A stretch of 64,000 bases of DNA from Zygnema cylindricum (taxonomy: Eukaryota > Streptophyta > Zygnematophyceae > Zygnematales > Zygnemataceae). The notes below the pieces were generated by a model. That model was not told where the DNA came from. It was given only the letters and a program-made list of their open reading frames with translations, and did no database searches. Below, piece by piece: positions 48,109 through 62,200 of this stretch (its first letter is position 1; each line of letters begins with the position of its first letter). The DNA lies in assembly GCA_037447655.1 (NCBI GenBank), contig JBBHKE010001405.1, positions 1-64,000 on the forward strand. Direction: 5' to 3'. The position numbers and the translations under genes were made by a program.

Positions 48109-49759
48109 CGACCAACTGTTAGGATGTGAAGCAAATATTGGGGACTTATACTTTCGGATAGATTGGATAGGACCTCAAAAAGAGCAAAGGTTGACCAGAG
48201 CTTCTGAGCTTCTGAGATTTCTATGTGTGCTTTATTGGTCTTATACCTTTGTATAGGTGGGTTATTATAGTCGTGTCTTCTTGAGTCGGCAAGCGCGTGG
48301 TGAGTTGGTAGTGGGTTGTTTTTTATTGCTTACTTTATTAATTGCGAGTTTTTGTACTGTTTTGGTTGGGTTGTGGTGTTTCCTTACGTGTTTTTTGGAG
48401 TCTTTCTAGGGGTAAAAAGAAGAGTCTTTGGATGGTGAGAAGCCTTTCAGTGACGGTTTGTCCCAGTATTGAAAGAAGTAACTGTTCTTGGGAAACCTTT
48501 GATACAGTGTAGCAAGCTTCATTTATTTGTAGGCGTTGGTGTTTAGATGTGGACTTTCATATTTTCCATTATCTATCTGAGTCTTTTCTTTCATGTGTAC
48601 CGATGGCTTTTTCATTATAAATAGTGAGCATTGATATGGCGTCGGCCAGTGAAGTGGAATAGGTTCTGTGCCCGCAAGTCAAAAAACTAAAATATGCAGA
48701 ATTCATGACATTGAAGCTAGTGATGAAGCTTTTAATACAGTGAATAAATGGGACAGGTAACCCGATTTTGGAAGCCTGATGACCTCAGAAGAAGATGTGG
48801 ACGAATGGGGGAGATTGGTAAAAAGTCAACAATTGGCTGTCACGATTTTGACTTGTCAACATGTTAGCAATAAGAAGGGGTGACCGATTTTACAAAGAGT
48901 TAGTATCTATATGTTCTTCTTGTGTATAAAAAGGCAATTTCTAAACAAATTGTCAATTGAGTGCAAGCAGATTTTGATACATTAGCTCATATTTGATGAG
49001 AGAGTACGAATGAAATTGAAGATGTTATCCTCTAAATACATTTATCTTGGTTAACAATACTAAACAGAAATTGTTCTAACTAAGGACCAAATTACCTAAC
49101 ATACCGTCGTTAGATATAATGTTTTTTCCCCACTTCAAGTATTTTTTTTCTGTGCACATCGCCAATCGGAAGAAAAGAGATTCACTACTCCATTCGAATC
49201 GTTGTATCAATAATCCAAGAAACGTGCAAGGAGAAAAATTGATTTACATGACATACATAATGTAAACACTGAAAATGATGAAGGATAATCAACACGGGAA
49301 ACAACAAGGGTCAAGTCGAAACCAATTTGCATTAACTTTCAGTGAAGCTTGATACATCTAACTTTGTAGAATTCGTGAAAGATAAGGTCTACGACACCTG
49401 TGATATATATTTATTAAAATATTCTGTTCCAAAATACGAATGTGAGTGTTGCACACAAGAAAAAAGCGAAGTATACAAAAGAACAAAAAAAAAACATTTC
49501 ACTGACCAACCAAACAAGAGAATACGCATTCTTAACTAACCAGAAATCATATTACCAAAAACGATGTCTAACAATTTCATGTAAAAGATATAGCTGCGAT
49601 TAACAACGTAAACCTGCAAATTCCATGTCCACTCAGTTTCTTCCACATTGAAGATTACGTAAATTATATTCTCTTATCGACATAAAATGTCCTGCACACT
49701 GATTTTATCTTGATATTTTACTTCCTCAACCAAAGGATAGGACAAAGAGGCGTGGATTT
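48109..49759. other. Intergenic space between convergent genes 1 and 2
   Basis: Should hold both 3' UTRs and polyadenylation sites, which I could not fix. It contains the possible copia fragment at 49342-49539. Confidence 0.5.
49342..49539 (+). pseudogene. Possible copia pre-integrase fragment between the convergent genes
   Basis: The 65-codon frame KLDTSNFVEFVKDKVYDTCD...ECECCTQEKSEVYKR resembles the end of a GAG-pre-integrase zinc finger (CxxC-x-x-x-K). Alone it is only suggestive. Confidence 0.3.
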
Positions 49760-50259
49760 TCAAGGAGTGGGAGGACGGGCGGAACGAGGAGGTAAGGATG
49801 ATGGAGGAGGGGAAGGAGGGTTGCGAGGAGGAGGCGGGAATAGTGGACGATGTGAGCCAGGAATGGAACGACGAGGCGGGTATTTTGGAGGAGAAGGAGG
49901 AAGGGGAAGACGAGGAGGGAGGAATTTTGGAGGAGGAGAGCGACGAGTTAATGATGGAGGGGGAGAGGAAGGAGGGGAGTGACGAGGAGGCTGGAATGGT
50001 GGACGAAAGGAGCGAGGGGGGGGGAAACGAGGAGGCGGAAATTGTGGAGGAGAAGGGTGGGGAGGTGGGGATTGTGCACGAGAAGAGGGACGAGGGGGAC
50101 GAGGAAGTGGAAATGGTGGTGGAGGTGAGAGAGTAGGGGGAGGCCGAGGAGGTGGTGATGATGGAGGAGTAGAGACAAAGGGTGGGGGACTAGAAGGTGG
50201 GGATGGTGGAAGGCGAAAGGGAGGAGGGGAGGAAGGAGGGGGCGATTGTGGTTGCAACA
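49760..50259 (-). CDS. Gene 2 terminal exon: long proline-rich extensin-like tail
   Basis: The TTTGTAG acceptor enters in phase 1, as in gene 1. It gives [18 protein letters not shown] followed by about 150 more residues of SPPP, PPPR, PPKF and PPSPP blocks, ending ARPPTP and a stop. There are about 166 residues against 59 in gene 1, so the tails differ mainly by repeat expansion. The plus strand of this exon is a GGA-rich purine tract. Pro-rich HRGP-like composition suggests wall anchoring (inference). Confidence 0.78.
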
Positions 50260-53200
50260 CTACAAAGCATTGGGCGAATTGTCAGTTAAAATTATCTAGC
50301 CGTAGAAACAACATCTAACATCTAGCTTTTTTTTTAAGAAGCCGACTTTATTGAAGGTCTAAACCTCTGTTGAAAGCATCTAACAATTTTGAAGTTTATA
50401 ATTCGTTATTTTTACCACATATGGTCTTAGGACAAGATAGGAGGATTGGATCTCAGAGGAAGATGGAGAAAGGAAAAGGTTTGGTATGTGAGAGAAGTTG
50501 ACTGGGTGGCGAAATAGGTGAAGGGAGAGAGGTATAGAGGTGGAGAGGATAAATTGAATAAATAAGGTTAAATACATAAGGACATCTTTTTATGTATACA
50601 TTTTTAATCGAATCCCTTTTTCGTCAACAAAACAAAATCTCTTTATATTCAATCCCCACATCAAGCCAGACTTTTTTTTGTACAGACAAGTCCACTTCAC
50701 AAGTTTAAAATTCTCTAAACATCTTAGCATTGATTTAAAATATTGAGCTAAATTACTGTAAACTTGTATTTTTTTCACAAAACGTAGGCTAAATTTGTTA
50801 TTTCTAAATCACATGCTAATATCCTCATATATATCTATATAGCTACCTTTTATATTCCTATGCAATTGTCAGCAAAAAATCACTTGAAAATGCAGAAATA
50901 TAAAATTCATCTTAATCACAAAATTGGAAATTCGCTATTCTTGTAAAAGACGAACAATGAGTTGAATTGAAATAAAAACATAAATATAACGGATATACAT
51001 AAACAAAAAAAAAGTGAAATTGGATAAATTGACATGGTGAGAAATACCAGTAAAGTTGGATAAAAATTTACGTGGTGAGAATTTATTCAATAAAGGGATC
51101 AAAATCTAAAACTTTAATTGTTTTACAACAAAACCTATTTCCTGTTAATTTTGGAAAATAATGTGGTTCCCACCAGAAATGAAATGTTTGGCATTCAGGT
51201 CAGAAAAAAACTTAATTACTTCCTAGTAACTTCATTTTTCCCTTGTTCAATTGAAGAGGCTATGCGAACATCAAATCTCAAACCTTAATCACACGATAAC
51301 CGTTTAAAATTGTCCTAGACCAACTTACTCAATAACGTCGAGTCAAAATCCAATCAAAAATATTGCAAACATCCATTCGCCAAAATTATTTGGAAATGCA
51401 AATTGACGTTGTTAAGCGTGCTCTTTTCCCTTCTATAATGATACCCAATTTTTGGCCAAACCTATTTTAGCCAAGTTTATTCAGATGAAACCCCGAAAGT
51501 TTGCTACCACAATTTAATTCACATAAATGCATGCATGTTTGCGAATAGAGAATGTTTGATATTTCATCCAAATGTTCTAGATTTTTGGCCAGTTTAATGG
51601 GGGCCATAGTTAATGTTTGGCAATATTTTTTCCTTGGTAATTATAACACCAACGAGGAAAGAGCATTCCATGAAAGTGACACAATTTTTTAAACTTTCGA
51701 GTATTTATTGTTTGTGGTGACCGTGTTATCTTTTTTTAATTATTTTCGAGCGTAATTTGCCATTTAAGTAAATAAAAACATCTCATTAAATAAATTAAAG
51801 TCCCCGGCACATCAGATTATTTCATTTTATTTACTATCAGAGATTTTTTCCGTTTAAAATCATTGACATACAGTTACATATCAACGTGAATATCTCATTC
51901 ATTAATAATATAAAAAATCTACTATTATTCCCGTGAAGGGAATATTTGTTACGAATGTGTATTTGTTAAAAGAGGACATACATTCACATAGAAACTTGTC
52001 CGCTTGATTGCTGTACCCATCATCGCATGCACATGTATTCCCGTTTGCACCATTGGAGCAAATACCGCTTCCCCCACAAGCACCTCCCGTTTGGGTCGCA
52101 TTACAAAACGCGTCACAATCGTTTTTACTTCGTTGATAGTACAATCCGCATTCTGATTGAAAGCTTGAGTCAAATAGGCAATTCGTACCCAACTCTCTAC
52201 AGTATGGGTGTGCATTGCCTTTGTTAATTGGCCCCGTGAAGTAGTTATTTGAAATATCACTGTAAAAATGATCCTCCGTTAAACTTGGTTAGCCAAGAAA
52301 ATCAATAACAACACGTCTAAAAAATAGCAAATGTTTAGTAAGATTTTTATTTTGGTTCATATACAACAAATCATAAAACAGATGCACAACTTAATCTTTC
52401 ATATCATCGACAAAAATTTGAATTAGGCTCTGCTCTTGAATTAGGATTTTCTAGACATGATTTTGAATTTATGATAGTAGTTGTAGTAGTAGCGGTGGTA
52501 ATAGTAGTTGTGGCAGTAGTTGTGCTAGTAGTGGTTGTGGTAGTACTATTAGTAGTGGTAGTAGTAGGAGTAGTATTAGTAGTAGTAGAGTAGTAGCAGT
52601 ATAGTACTACTCCTACTATACCATCACTACTCCTACTATAATACCAGAAGGCGTAGTAGTGGGAGTCGTAGAAGTAGTTGTAGTCGTGATAGAAGTATTA
52701 GAAGAAGAGGTGGAGGTGGTAGTAGTAAGTAGTGGTTGTGGTGAGTAGTAGTGGTAGAAGTACTAGGAAGTAAGAAGTGGTGATAGAGGTAGTAGCAGTA
52801 GAAGTGATGGTAGTAATACGTGGTGGTTGTAGGTAGCGGTAGTAGTAGGTGGTTTTATGGTAATATTAGTGGTAAAAGTACTGGTACAATTATTTGTACT
52901 AGTTGTGGTAGTAGTAGCGGTAATAGTAGTTGGTCGTGGTTAGTAATAGTAGCTAGTAGTATTGGCAGAAATAGTTGTAGTAGTAGTAGCGTTAGTTGTA
53001 GTAGCATTTCTTCAAACATGTCTTTAACCTAAAATTTTCAGTTCCTAATTTGGACTCCGGACAAGTTAGCACCTCTATATACATAGGTGTATGTAGAATG
53101 GTTAACTTCTATAATTTCACTGAAAATTTGAGGAAAAAAAATTGTGTTTTAGTTATTATGTCGAATGCTTATCCACTGTGACTATTACCTGTCACTGTTG

Positions 53201-56200
53201 CATTTTTTGTAGCAACCAATTTTTATGTACACTTCTGATGCGTAAAAAAAACATAAAAAATGAATAATCCATAAAAGCAATTCTTTTAAGAATAACACCT
53301 GCTAAAAATTTATGATGGAGAAAAGAACTAGCAATGCAATGTTATTCGATCACGATGTTTTCAGTCATGGTCTCTTTTCTCCAATTCCCTTTGTCCACTA
53401 TCACAAACCACAACCATTTAGCGTGCAGTTTCATGCTTAACGTAACCATAGTCTCATGGGTCTTACAAGGCATATAGGATTGTTAGTTGACTGATAGACG
53501 ATGGAATGCTTCCACTCAATTGGTTTCCTGATAGATTTCTGTGACATCACGCATCCACAAAAGTAAATGTCAAGAAAATTCAAAATATTCGCATCCACAA
53601 AAGTATATGTCAAGAAAATTTAAATAATTAATTATAGGAAAAATAACGACGTGAAAAAACTATTTCTCCGAACGAATTTGTTTGCATGCTACCCATCTCC
53701 CCTGCCCCTCCACCCTCACGACTCATGTCTCCTTCTCCTCCGCCTCCTCCCTTTTCCCACACCCGATCACCTTGTTGTTCCAATTAATATAATTTTATTT
53801 TTTATTTATTATTATTTATTTATTCTTTTTTTTACATGACACGAACAAGTATTTAAATATGAATGACGTCATATATTTATATAAACATGTACACTATTCA
53901 TTAAAATCATGTTAATTTTGAGAACAAAAAAGATATATCTGTCTAATCTCTCCCCTACACAAACATATACAAATGAACAGTAAATATCCATCTATATTTA
54001 CATCACATTTATCGCCCCGTTTCCCCTTTGCCTTCCCTCTCTTAGTTGATAAAGATTATTCATAAAATATTAAATGCAAAAAAAAAAATCCTACTCGTTT
54101 GTTTTTGTCACAATCCTCCCTTTTTCCTTCATCACATGGAAATACTAACACACTTAGAAAAGGAAAAAACTAAGTAATAGAATCATAAACACACAAATGT
54201 TAAACCCAATATTTGCACACCACATCGAGTTCAATCACGATCCCCTTCCGCCGCCCCGCAACACTTCCTCCACCAGGTCACTTAATTTTCCATGATTTAT
54301 TATATAATATGTGCAAGAAAAAAACGAAATCTCTACTTGAAAAAATGAATATACAACTTAGAAAAGAAAATCCTTATATATCAAAGTTTAAAACCAGTAG
54401 AAAAAAAAATGTTCATTTTTTCTCATAAGAAATAAAAGAGACAATTTAACGATCCATTAATATCATATTTTTATCCTGGGAATTATAATGATTAATGACT
54501 GTTATGATAATTATTTTTTACCGTTATATAGGAATATTTGTTGTTATTGCTAATTATTAATTTTGTTTTTAATTACATCAAATAATGTTGGTATAATATA
54601 ATTTTTTCTTTTGTTATATTGTATTTATTATGTTCTTATGTTGCCTTTTGTGAATACTAACAATAAAAAATATCGCTTTTATCTCAACAATAGTTTATTT
54701 GTTAGTAATGTCATTTTTTGTTATTAATGCTATTAATTACTGTTTGTTTTTTGAAATTTCTATTATTATTTTAACTAATTTTATTTTTTTTTCCTTTACC
54801 ATTATCTTTATGTTTTTCATTACTGTTATAATTACTGTTGCGTTTAGTATTATTATTATTAGGATCACTCTTTTTTTTTAGTTGTTATTTATTACAATTT
54901 ATTAAAAGTTATTGTTATCTATGTTTATTGATTATTATCAATGAAAAATGGCTGGTTATTATTGTTTAATATTAATTTCTTACTATTTATTGCTATTATT
55001 TTTATTTATTTCTGCTTATTATTTGTTATTAGCTATTATTATTTATTATCATTTGCTATTAGTTTTTGTTTTATAGTGATTTTTACAATTTATTAATTTT
55101 CATTATTTTTCGTTATTGTTTATTATTATTTTAATATTTATAACTAGTCCTTTTCGTTTACAACTAAATTATAATTTTCAACTATGCCACCCGTCCACAT
55201 TTCGATTGCACAATTATCCTTTCGGAATAATATTGTAAAAAACAAAAAATCTAAAAATCTGTGGAACTTGTGGTGGGACTAGAAAGTATTTCAAAAGCAC
55301 TAGAATAATTTTATTTGTTTTAGAAAAGTGTTGTTGATATTCAGAAAATTATATTTCAATTGCCATTTAACACTTGAAAAAATAACAATGATGGCCAAAA
55401 ATAAGTAATTTAGAACGGTTCGAAAGAAACCATCACCCAGAAAAACCATAAAATATTCCATAATAACATATTTACGTTGGAAATTCTAAGAAAATTAAAG
55501 TTATACAACAAAAACTAAAACCTTAACACTTTGATTTAAAGTATCTGTTTAATAGACAAGAAGTTAATTTAGTGTACGCTCACAATTTTTATTTTATTTC
55601 TAAACATTAAATACTCTTTTGACAATAATACTAGTTAACGAATAAAATTAGACAATTGCGGAACATAATATTTTCTATCACAAGGTCTTTTTTCAAAATG
55701 ACCTCCCTCCCTTTCCCCTCTTCCTTCATCACAACCACAATCATTTTCCGTACACTTTTGATGCGTAACATAACCATAGTGTCACGTGTCTTACAAGACT
55801 ATGAGGGATGTCAATTGACCAATGGACGATGGAATGGTTCCACTCAGCTGGTTGTTACTTGGAACTCTGTGACACACGGCATCCGGAAAACAAATTGTCA
55901 AGAAAAATGGAAGTACTCGTTAACGGACGGAAAAAAAATGACATAATACACTCGTGTTTTTTCGCATACCTCCCCCCTACGACTTCCATATCCTTTTCAC
56001 GCCCCACCCCCTTCGCCTGTTCTTAGATTCGATCACTCAATTTTTGCAGAATGTTTTGGTGGTCCTCTCGAACGTCCAGGTTCGGAAATGAGGCGCTCAA
56101 AACTATTTAGGCACTCTCATTTTCGTTCATTTCCATCTTTCACTTTTTGTTCTCCTTAGTCATAATTTGTTCACCCTCTTTCACCTTAGACTTAGAACTT

Positions 56201-59200
56201 TTCTCCTCTTCCTTAGACTTAGGAATTTCCTCCTCCTTCTCTTTAGACTTAGAAAAATTTTCCTCCTCAAGAAACTCTCCTTCTTTTATACTTGTTTTTC
56301 CTGAACATAGAAACAACTTGTTAGTGACGACTGCTTTAGTAAGCATGTCTGCAATGTTCTCCTAGTCCGGCATGTAATAGAAGGCCAGCGCTTCTGCTAT
56401 AGTGTTATCCGTTATAAAGTGGTATCTCATAGAAATTTGTTTTGTCTTAGGATGATTGATAGGGGTTGTTAAATAAAGAGCAAGGCAACTCTGACTTTCT
56501 GTGTAAATTAGAGTTTTTCTCGATTTTGTGAATCCGAGTTCGTTAAGGAATCCCTTTAGCCATAGAACCTCCTTCACTGTGGCGGGTGCCGCCATATATT
56601 CTGCTTCCGCCATATATTCTGCTTCCATCGTGGTGAGGGCGACTGTCTTTTGAAGCTTCGAACTTCAGCTCACGCCTCCATCGCCAATATTGCAAAGGTA
56701 CCATGTGGTTCATTTCTGCTGCTTAAGTCCCCTTCCCAATCAGCGTCAGTGAATGCATGAATCTCAATGTTGTCATGCTTTCCTTTAAGTATGAGAGTGT
56801 AATTTATGGTTTCTTTTAAATATTTTAGAAATCTTTTCAGTGGTGACCAATGTTGTTTCCCAGGTCGGCGTAGGAACCTGCTAAAAATCCTAACGGTAGT
56901 GGCGATATCCGGACGGGTGCAGTTCATGGTGTAGATGAGTGCTCCCACTGCCTATGATATAGTGCCTCTATGGGATCATCTTGATACACTGAGAGCTCTT
57001 TAACAAACTTCTCTCCTACCTTGAGTGGAGTTGAAACTGCATTTGCGTCTTGCAATCGAAATCTGGTGAGTAACTCTCTGATATACTTCCTTTATTATAG
57101 TTGAATAGTTTTCTCTTCCTTGTTTCAAATCACCTCAATTCCAAGGACATACTTTATCTCACCTAGATCTTAGATCTCAAATGAATTAGATAGCATCTTT
57201 TTGATTTTTGATATATCGTCTTTTGTTTGCATTGATGATGTTCAATTCCTCATGATAGTAAACTGAGTGGTCAGACTAAATTCTAATTAATCCTTCGCTT
57301 TGTAGCAACTGATCAATTTTCAAATTCCAAGACCTTGGGGATTACTTAAGTCCATAAAGATCTTTAGATAACTTGCAAACCTTGTTTGGGTCCATGTGAT
57401 TTTCATAGCTCTCTGGTTGTTGTATATACAGTTCCTCTTCAATTTCGCCATGAAGAAAAAGCGATTTTAACGTCCATCTGCTCAACCTCCATTCGAAGGG
57501 TGGCAGCAAGTGCAAGGAGAGCTCGAACGGATGTGAGCTTGAAGACGGGAGCAAAAGTCTCTTGGTAATCGATTCCTTCATTTTGCGTATACCCCTTTGC
57601 AACTAGTCTGGCCTTATAACGCTCAATTGTGCCAACTCTATTTCGCTTGATCTTGAATGTCCACTTACTTCCAATTGCTTTTCTTCCTTGTGGCATATCC
57701 TCGAGAGTCCATGTGTTGTTTTTAATAATGGAAACCATCACTTCGTTTCCAGCTGCCTTTTGTCACTGTCTTCTCCAGAGAATGCCTTTGTGAGGCTTGT
57801 GGGGTCGTAGCGTGAGCCATCCCAACGAACTTCCTCCTTGGGGCCTTTGAGGTATCCAGCCACTCACCAAGTCTTTGGGGATGACGTCTTGATCAGCTGC
57901 TTCGTTCGTTGGTCGTGGGTGAGAGGTCAATCTCTTTTCCTTTCTTTCTTTGCTTAGCAAGCTTGGATTTTTCTCCAGCTGTTTTTTCCTTAGTTTCGAT
58001 TTCTTGAGTCGAAGTGTTGTCCTCTTCTTGCCCTACAACATCTTCCTTACTGCCTGGTTGTTCTTCCATTGCAGGTAGCTTAGGGGTCTTTGGTGGGGAG
58101 GGTTTTTCTTCTCCCTCACTTTCTGATGCAGCATCCTCTACTGACTTGGTATCACGCTTGATTTATTCATCACTTAATGACCACAATGAGGGTGAGATGT
58201 CAATCCCTTTCGTGTGGCTCCTACTGCTTTCAGTCTTTGGGAGTTCTCCGAACTTAACGTTCCTGGTAATTGTGATTGTTTTTGTCTTGTTGTTTGCAAT
58301 GCGATATGCCTTGCATTGTTCGTCACATTCGTCGAATATCCCCTCAATTGCTTTAGGTGCTAGCTTCCCTCCTCGATTGTTGTGCTGAAAGCATAAGCTT
58401 TGCTTCGAAAGACTTTGAGGTGTGATAGATTAGGACGTTTGCCATGCCACTTTTTGAATGAAGTTGAATTGTTTAACGCCCTCGTTGGACATCGATTTCT
58501 AAGGTATGTTGCTGTGTAGATTGCTTCTCCCCAAAAAACTTCTCCCCAAAAAACGGAGCTGACTCTGTGCTTAGCCATCATGCTTTACGACATTTCTAAA
58601 AGTGTTCAGTTAATGCGTTTTGCTATATCGTCCCGGTTCTGTAGCGGAGTTCCTGTGCTTAGCCATCATGCTTTACGACATTTCTAAAAGTGTTCAGCTA
58701 ATGCGTTCTGCTATATCGTCCGGTTCTGTAGCGGAGTTCTCGTTGCTTTCAGGTTGTGTTCGATCCTTTTTGAGGTGAGGATTTTCTTAAACTCAGCAGA
58801 CAAATATTCTCTTTCCTTGTCCCTCCTTAAGTTATTGATTTTTGTATCGTGCTTTTTCACAGCCATTGCTTTAAATGCTTTAAATTTCTCAAACACCTCA
58901 CTTTTCTGTCAAAGCATGTATATGTGAGTCATCCGAGATAAGTCGTCAATAAAGGTGACCAAGTATCTTCTCCCACTGCATGAGGGCACCCTAGTTGGGC
59001 CCGTGCCCCTAGTTGGGCCCCATACGTCGGAGTGAATTAGTTCGAGCGGGCGAGTAGCTCTTGTTCCTCCGGATTTTGGAAATGGGTGGCGATGGGATTT
59101 CCCTATCTCGCAGCCGTGACATGGTTCTTTTAATCTTTAATAAAGGTGAGGTGTATTCCGTTAACCATGTTCCTTTCGATTAGTTTCTTCATTCTTTCAG

Positions 59201-62200
59201 TATGGAGGTGGCCTAGTCGTCTGTGCCAAAGAAGTTGATTGTATGATGGCTGCGTGGGTTTATTGACTTTTGCTTTGTTGTCAATGACTTCGTTTTTGAC
59301 GGTATTTTCTTTGATCTCCACTTTGGTGTGTTCTCCGTGTGACGGAAGAACAAATTCGGATGCGAGGGTGATAGATCAGGGCTTGGGGTTGCACTTTAAT
59401 CAATACGTGCGATCTGCCATTCTCTCCCCTTCCGCGATGGTAAGTCTATTTCTCACCAGCCTTATTTTCCCTCTTTCTGTCAGATTGTGACGATTCCATT
59501 ATCTTCAATTTGGGGAATAAAGTAAAGGTTACGTTTAAAGTTGGGAACATAGAGCATATTTTTGATTGTGCGGGAGATCAATCTGCCATCTACTAATGCC
59601 TCAATCTCAATGTCCCCCTTTCCTACGCAGAGTGACGTATGATTGTCTCCCATGTATATACGGGAGGGAGAAGTCTCTTTCAAGTTGGAGAACCACTCTC
59701 GGCGGTAGCACATGTGTTCGGACACCCCGGTGTCAAATATACAATCGTTGTTATTCATCGAGAGGGTGGCCGCCATCATGGCTTGCGACTGAACGATCTC
59801 CTTCCCTTTTCCTTTCCCCTTTTTAATTTCGTTTCGTCAACTTTGACGTGTTGCTTATCATAAGTGTATTTTTGACAAACAGAGATGAAGTGTCCGGGCT
59901 TGTCGCATTAGAAACTCTTCTTGTATTTCTTATCTCGATTTTGACTTTCTCGTTTGTTTTTCTCCTTGTGGGGAAATCTCCCCTTTCCAGATGCAAACGC
60001 GGAGCTCTCTCCGTTGAGCTCACGATTGGACATGATTTGGGTGTTGAACTTCGTCTTTCAAGAGTGCTCGGACTACCTCATTCCATTTCCAAGTCGTGGG
60101 GTCTGATCGATCAAGCCACGTGACTATGGGTTTATACTCAACGGGCAAAGATAACATGAGGAGTGTGATCTTCGTGTCCATGGGAAGAATGAAACCGACG
60201 GCGTCAACCTCGGCCAAGAGATTAGCGTAAAGTGAGGTGTAAGCCTCCATCGATGTGCCGTCTTGGTAGATAGTGGTCATCAGTGATTTTGCCCAGCTTC
60301 ATTCATTCCTGAAAGGTTGTAAGTCGTCGCGAGTGACTCCCAAATTTCCGCAAAGATTTGCACCGAGTGACGTTGCGAAGCTGGTTATCGGCTAGACCTC
60401 TGATCAAAGTGTTTTTTGCTTTGATCTCCTTTGTATCCCATTCTGCCATTGATTTCTTCTCATCAGCTTTGATGTCGTTTGCGTCTCCAGGAACAGGACG
60501 CAGCTCTGTTCGGGTATCGATACCCAAACAACCTCTCTCCTCAAGGGCTGCTTCAGCCCGGCATCTCCAGAGTTGGTAATTCGTGCCTTCGAACTAATCG
60601 AGATTGGAATGGGGGCCCGTAACTTGAAAAACCTGAATCGGCCATTTCGGGTAACCAAGAGAGATCTTGGGACCACGGACATCCTATCCAGCAAAGGAAA
60701 CTCAAGTCCAAGCTCAGAATCGTCACGAAGTGCAGAGAATTAGACAAGATAGGAGAGAGAGAGAGAAATAGGCATTCACATGTAAACAAGATAGGTGGAG
60801 GCTTTTAGAAATCCATTAGAGAAAATAGGAAGAATACCAAATGTAAATCCAGACAATTTTGTCCTTATCAATAAAGCCTTGTCTTGATCTTGCCTCTTTG
60901 TGAATGATAAATCTACATTTGTAGGAAACGAACTACTTAAACCTAAAAGCAAGAAAAGAATCTAAGTGGCTATCCAATGACAAAGTGCCACGTGCCTAAT
61001 CTGACAACCTACAATAATGCGCCTGCATCACACATACCCACCCAAAATAGTGTACCCTAAATATCGCCGGTCAAAGTGGGTACGATTCGATTTCGCGTGA
61101 AGCCGAAATCGGTACAGTACCGAATCGGAATAATTGCCCAGAGTCGCACTAAAAACAACAATATATATATGTAAAACATCCACTAATGTATGTTAATATC
61201 TTTTCTCTTGCCCCCCCCCCTTTTGCCTTTCCTGCCTTGCTTCTCATATGCTAGTCTATTTCAAATGATAAAAAACTAAATCGATAAATGAATAAAAAAT
61301 AAGTAAGAATGCAAAAAATACAGCTAAGAAGTGAAGGAGAACAAAAATAGTTGCAAAATGCAATATTTTCACACCATGATTTTTAGTTATGATCCCTCAG
61401 TTTTCCACCAACACAGAATAATAACAAGAAAAAAATAAAGTAGAACTTCATAGAAGAAGATATACAATTATTTTACACAATCTTTATGCGCCGCGACAAC
61501 TTTAGTGAGGTCCTTTCGTTCCCCCCACAAGCATCAGTCAGTCTAAACATAAACAATTATTAGCAAAAACCTAAATTTAAAAATATTCCAAAAAAACTAA
61601 CTCTACAAAAATCGCATAATACTATATTTTCTTTATCCATTGGAAATTCAAAGACAAGTATTTTAAAACAAAAAATAGAACCTTAAAGCTTTGCTTTACA
61701 GTATCTGTTTAACTTTATAAATTGGAAATTGATCGATCTGACGGAAAAGCTAATGAATTTGGTTTGAAATTGAACTGATTGCACATTTTGAAACGAATTT
61801 ATCTATTTATTTATTTATTTTATTTTTTTGATTTCGGTACGAAAAAAATACAAAATTTCATTCCACTCCGGCGTTTTGAAATCAACTTTCAGCACTTCAA
61901 AAAACACTCTTTTATCGTAGCCGATATGTTAACTATGTCATGTATCATTGAATCCAAGATCGTATGGCCTTCCAATTTCAGAATTCTAAGGACGGCCGAA
62001 ATCATCATTCTTACATGTGCGAAAGTCTATGCAGTGACCTCGTCAAAACAATGCGTTTTCATTAGTTCACCAAACATACTGCAAAAATTGAAAGTTAATG
62101 TGGATTTTTTTTTTCGGACTTTGGTGACCACATGGATTGGTGGGAACAAAGCGTTTGCAGTCGATTTTTGCCATGTCCACCAAACTGTAAATTGACATAA

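Larger units (their letters stand above)
56362..60615 (-). mobile_element. Decayed Ty1/copia element in gene 2 intron
   Basis: The minus strand carries gag, protease, integrase, RT and RNase H segments in copia order, broken by several frame shifts, stops and short tandem duplications. No LTR pair was recognised at 56.0-56.3 or 60.6-61.0 kb. It has the same orientation as gene 2 and lies between two of its LRR exons. Confidence 0.85.

Noticed and set aside
47831-48115. Minus-strand Glu/Gly-rich frame and plus-strand Ser/Thr-rich frame
   Set aside because: They are shadows of gene 1 exon 15. The Pro-rich frame fits the splice phase shared with gene 2.
49798-50136. Plus-strand Glu/Gly-rich frame (and 49710-49982)
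   Set aside because: It is the mirror of the gene 2 Pro-rich exon, whose splice phase and paralogy support the minus strand.
46013-51901. Search for a receptor kinase or transmembrane domain downstream of the LRR genes
   Set aside because: No kinase motifs (GxGxxG, HRD, DFG) or convincing membrane segment in phase were seen between the two genes, so the receptor-kinase reading was dropped.
61779-62195. 138-codon plus-strand ORF
   Set aside because: It begins in TTTA repeats, is antisense to gene 2 inside an intron, and has no recognisable motif.
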